A stretch of DNA of 8,535 nt. It comes from an uncultured Oscillospiraceae bacterium (GTDB lineage: Bacteria; Bacillota_A; Clostridia; Oscillospirales; Oscillospiraceae). Within the stretch, counting starts at the first letter, position 1; every line of letters starts with the position of its first letter. The stretch spans positions 1 through 8,535 of the forward strand of contig CAAEOU010000028.1 in assembly GCA_900757695.1 (NCBI GenBank), read 5' to 3'. The translations under genes and the position numbers were made by a program. The notes under the pieces were generated by a model, which did not search any database, was not told the origin of the DNA, and was given only the letters and a program-made list of their open reading frames with translations. Positions 6,465 through 8,535 of this stretch are shown in pieces.

Positions 6465-7334
6465 CTATAGCTGCTGGAGAAATAGCTGTACTGCCGGATT
6501 TGGATTGGCGCCGTGCCACGCAATGCAGAACTTCGCTGTGGGAAGTCCCTCCAGTGACCTTGCAACCAGATGTGGATTTTGCAGCGCCGTATGATTTTCA
6601 TTGAGCACCATGACCCCCAGCCCGGTTTCCAGAGCAAACAGCTGTGCCGACAAATCCGGACACACAAACAGCTTCGGCACAAAACCTGCCCGCTGGCAAC
6701 AGGCATTCATCATCTGTGAAATACGGTGACACTCGCCCTCCTCCAGCTCCAGAAATGCATCCCCTGCAAAGTCGTTGAGTGAGAGATCCGTTTTCTCTGA
6801 CAATGGGTGTTCTTTGGGGAGGATAATGTAGTTTTTCAGGCTCTGATAGGGATGGTAGCAGAGATCCTCATTGTCCTCTACTTCCATTTGCAGCGTGATG
6901 CCAAGATCCAGCTCTCCGTTTAATAGTTGATGCTCCAGTTGGCGAAAGGTGCATCGGTGCATTCTCAGCTGTAGCTCCGGATAGCGCTGCCGAAAATAAC
7001 GCAGGATATTCCGCAGCCGATCATCCATGATCTGCCCTTCCAGCATTCCGATCATCAGCTGGCCCACCTCTCCGGCATTGAGGCGTTTGGCCTCCGTTTG
7101 CAGCTGCTCAAATTGCAGTTGAAGCTCCCGAATGCCCTCATACATCATCTCTCCGGCAGCGGTCAACCGCAGGTTCTTCCACCCCCGGAGAAACAGCGGA
7201 TAGCCCAGTTCTGTTTCAAAGGAGGAAATATATCGTCCAAAGGTCGGCGGCGTCATATAGACCTTCTCTGCCGCCTCCGAAAAGCTACGGCTCTGTGCAG
7301 CCGCCAAAAAGCACTTGATTTGTATATCATTCAC
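6465..7334 (-). CDS. LysR-type transcriptional regulator
   Basis: This 289-aa DNA-binding regulator has the normal LysR length. Residues 1-60 form the winged helix-turn-helix, with 'SFSEAAEKVYMTPPTFGRYI' as the HTH, then a linker helix rich in Gln/Leu (about 65-90) and a two-lobed effector domain to the end ('GELDLGI' near the middle and 'ALETGLGVMVLNEN' late are typical). The GTG at 7334 is chosen because AAAGGGGG (minus strand, 7349-7342) lies 7 nt upstream; using the ATG 18 nt further upstream would bury that site inside the gene. The downstream neighbour on the same strand is the SDR. Its upstream region carries the same box as the ene-reductase promoter, suggesting it controls both itself and the reductase. 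The effector is unknown, possibly the reductase substrate. Confidence 0.92.
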   Translation of the reverse strand: MNDIQIKCFLAAAQSRSFSEAAEKVYMTPPTFGRYISSFETELGYPLFLRGWKNLRLTAAGEMMYEGIRELQLQFEQLQTEAKRLNAGEVGQLMIGMLEGQIMDDRLRNILRYFRQRYPELQLRMHRCTFRQLEHQLLNGELDLGITLQMEVEDNEDLCYHPYQSLKNYIILPKEHPLSEKTDLSLNDFAGDAFLELEEGECHRISQMMNACCQRAGFVPKLFVCPDLSAQLFALETGLGVMVLNENHTALQNPHLVARSLEGLPTAKFCIAWHGANPNPAVQLFLQQL

Positions 7335-7362
7335 GGTGATACCCCCTTTCATTTCTATTACA

Positions 7363-7391
7363 ACTTTATCACAAGCACCCGTGAGAATCAA
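7363..7391 (-). promoter_or_regulatory. Probable promoter of the LysR gene
   Basis: On the minus strand, TTGATT (7391-7386) and TAAAGT (7368-7363) are separated by 17 nt, and the -10 has a TGA extension. The start would be near 7356, about 22 nt before the GTG. The shared operator block lies just upstream of the -35, centred about 55-60 nt before the start, compatible with autoregulation. Hexamers are moderate matches only. Confidence 0.4.
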
Positions 7392-7399
7392 TGAATTCG

Positions 7400-7428
7400 T
7401 CATTACATTTGTGTTATGAATCCATACC
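7400..7428 (-). promoter_or_regulatory. Operator-like box upstream of the LysR gene
   Basis: Read on the minus strand the block is GGTATGG, 2 nt, TCATA, 6 nt, ATGTAATGA, matching 1874-1902 at 22 of 29 positions. Its inner part also matches the proximal reductase box (1910-1926) at 15 of 17. It is oriented toward the LysR gene. The same block could also influence the rightward gene at 7585. Confidence 0.55.
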
Positions 7429-7584
7429 GGATTGCCATTGGTTTTCCATGATTACTGGTGATACCATATTAAAAGTTGCTGTAACTATCAGAAATTGCAG
7501 TACGAACGGGCTTTGCCGCCGGATCTGGTCATTTCTCCGCATCCCCGGCGCAGAGCGCACAAAGAATCAGGAGGTAAAACACGC

Positions 7585-7761
7585 ATGAAGAAAAGAATTT
7601 TCGCATCCACACTGGCAGCGGTGATGGCATTGTCCCTCTGCGCCTGCGGTGGCAATGCAGCATCCAGCGCATCCACATCCAGAAGATTCTGGCGTTTGGC
7701 TACCCACAAGTGGACTATGGCTACAGCCGTCAGGTGCAGTACGCCGCAACGCAGGTGCTGA
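7585..7761 (+). pseudogene. Truncated lipoprotein leader (N-terminal remnant)
   Basis: The reading frame codes for 58 aa. Residues 1 to about 20 are a clear lipoprotein signal peptide (K2-K3-R4, Ala/Leu core, lipobox S-L-C-A-C), followed by a G-G-N-A-A-S-S-A-S linker as in ABC binding lipoproteins. The ATG has AGGAGG at 7569-7574. After about residue 30 the frame becomes Arg/Trp/His-rich and unlike any exported protein, and it stops at 7761. Over that same stretch the +2-shifted frame encodes a thioester-domain sequence. I read this as the 5' end of a lipoprotein gene joined out of frame to a different gene. A real 58-aa lipopeptide could still be made. Confidence 0.6.
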
Positions 7762-8535
7762 TCTGGGAGGTTGTCTCCCACAGTCGGGTAGATGCAGACA
7801 TTAAATCCTGCACAGATTACGGCCTGTATAGCAAGGTTTATGCCGTGCTGGGAGCAGATTTTCAGAGCTGCTACGACGGAATCCTCAATGCCATTTCCGT
7901 GTCGGATGGCACGGTGCCCAGCTTCGCTGGAGCGACTCAGAGCAATGCAAAGCCCATCACACTGACCATGAACAATTCCACCGGCTGCTATGAGGGCAGT
8001 GTTCGAGACACGGCGGGTGTGCTGTCCCACTTTACCTTCTCTACTTCTGGAGTCCACTTCTCCCGCAGCGGCAATACATTATATATTTCCGTCCCCGCCT
8101 CCGGAGCTGATGCTGTGAAGGGGCAGGTCATCACTGGTACCTCCGACCAAAAGCTCATGTCCACCAGCAATCCGACCATCTGGGAAAACCCCACCTACCA
8201 GACCGTCCTGACCTCCGGCGGTGCGGAGTATCTTCACGCATACATCAGTCTAACTTGGGAGGACGCCCCCAAGACCGGCAGTCTGGTGGTCAGCAAGGCA
8301 GTCAATTACGGATCATGGTCAGGCTTCACCTTCCGACTCCATGGCACCAGTGACAAGGGAAAATCCCGTGGACGTCACCGCCACCACTGGCTCCGACGGC
8401 AAGGCGTACTTCAAGGACATCGAAATCGGGACGTATACTCTGGAGGAAGTGTCCCCCGGCAATGCATATATCCTCCCGGAACCTCAGACCGTCACGATTC
8501 CCGGCAATGATGTTGCCTACGCCACCATGGAGAAC
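7671..8535 (+). pseudogene. Thioester-domain / Cna-B surface adhesin fragment, frameshifted, partial
   Basis: From 7671 one frame reads 'IQKILAFGYPQ', then 'QYAATQVLIWEVV', the TQxA-type signature of thioester domains (TED) that form a Cys-Gln bond for covalent host attachment; the Gln codon is 7752-7754. Segments such as 'DTAGVLSHFTFS' and 'SRSGNTLYIS' then follow as in related gut surface proteins. The domain's N-terminal part with the bonding Cys is absent. From 8280 a Cna-B domain begins (Lys at 8295-8297). The frame fails near 8360: the continuation 'NPVDVTATTGSDGKAYF' lies in the +1 frame, which carries 'TYTLEEV' (Glu 8446-8448) and an Asn at 8533-8535, completing the usual Lys-Glu-Asn isopeptide set. 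No start codon with a ribosome site exists in its own frame. It continues beyond the window, where a cell-wall anchor would be expected. Confidence 0.7.

Noticed and set aside
7335..7403. 23-residue N-terminal extension of the LysR protein
   Set aside because: The HTH normally begins within a few residues of the start, and AAAGGGGG is ideally placed for the GTG at 7334.
7430..7470. Rightward promoter for the gene at 7585 (TTGGTT, 18 nt, TACCAT with a TG extension)
   Set aside because: The hexamers are poor and the leader would be over 100 nt. It is suggestive only, so it is not annotated.

Overview
The window looks like chromosomal DNA from a GC-rich, strictly anaerobic gut-type Firmicute, most like the Oscillospiraceae (Faecalibacterium, Gemmiger, Flavonifractor). 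The grounds are Shine-Dalgarno sites of AGGAGG type, two lipoprotein leaders ending in L-C-A-C-G, a clostridial flavin/Fe-S ene-reductase, and a thioester/Cna-B surface protein of the kind common in that group. This placement is inference from style, not from a marker gene. No rRNA, tRNA, CRISPR array, transposase or phage gene is visible.

Layout. (1) 71-1792 (+) is a solute-binding lipoprotein of a probable carbohydrate ABC transporter, closed by a strong terminator at 1805-1840. It is probably the last gene of an operon that starts upstream. (2) 1793-2181 is a regulatory region with two operator-like boxes, an extended -10 promoter and a leader of about 200 nt containing a 13-bp hairpin. 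(3) 2182-4119 (+) is a 645-aa old-yellow-enzyme-type ene-reductase with FMN, Fe-S and FAD/NAD domains. (4) 4183-5553 (+) is a MATE efflux pump, 63 nt after the reductase, with a terminator-like hairpin between them. (5) 5608-6363 (-) is a short-chain dehydrogenase/reductase, convergent with the pump across a shared bidirectional terminator. (6) 6465-7334 (-) is a LysR-type regulator 101 nt upstream of the dehydrogenase on the same strand. (7) 7335-7584 is the regulator's upstream region. (8) 7585-8535 (+) is a broken locus: a lipoprotein leader joined out of frame to a thioester-domain/Cna-B adhesin fragment, which has a second frameshift and runs off the window.

How the genes may work together. 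An ene-reductase, a carbonyl/alcohol SDR, a drug/metabolite pump and a LysR regulator in one block form a self-contained module for reducing an unsaturated ketone or enoate and exporting it or its product. The C=C reductase plus SDR pairing has the logic of known gut pathways (daidzein to equol, bai 7-dehydroxylation, 3-oxosteroid reduction), but nothing here identifies the substrate. The strongest support for a single regulon is in the DNA: a 29-bp block upstream of the reductase promoter matches a block upstream of the LysR gene at 22 positions, and a second, promoter-proximal box of the same type is centred about 64 nt before the predicted reductase transcription start, where LysR activators usually bind.
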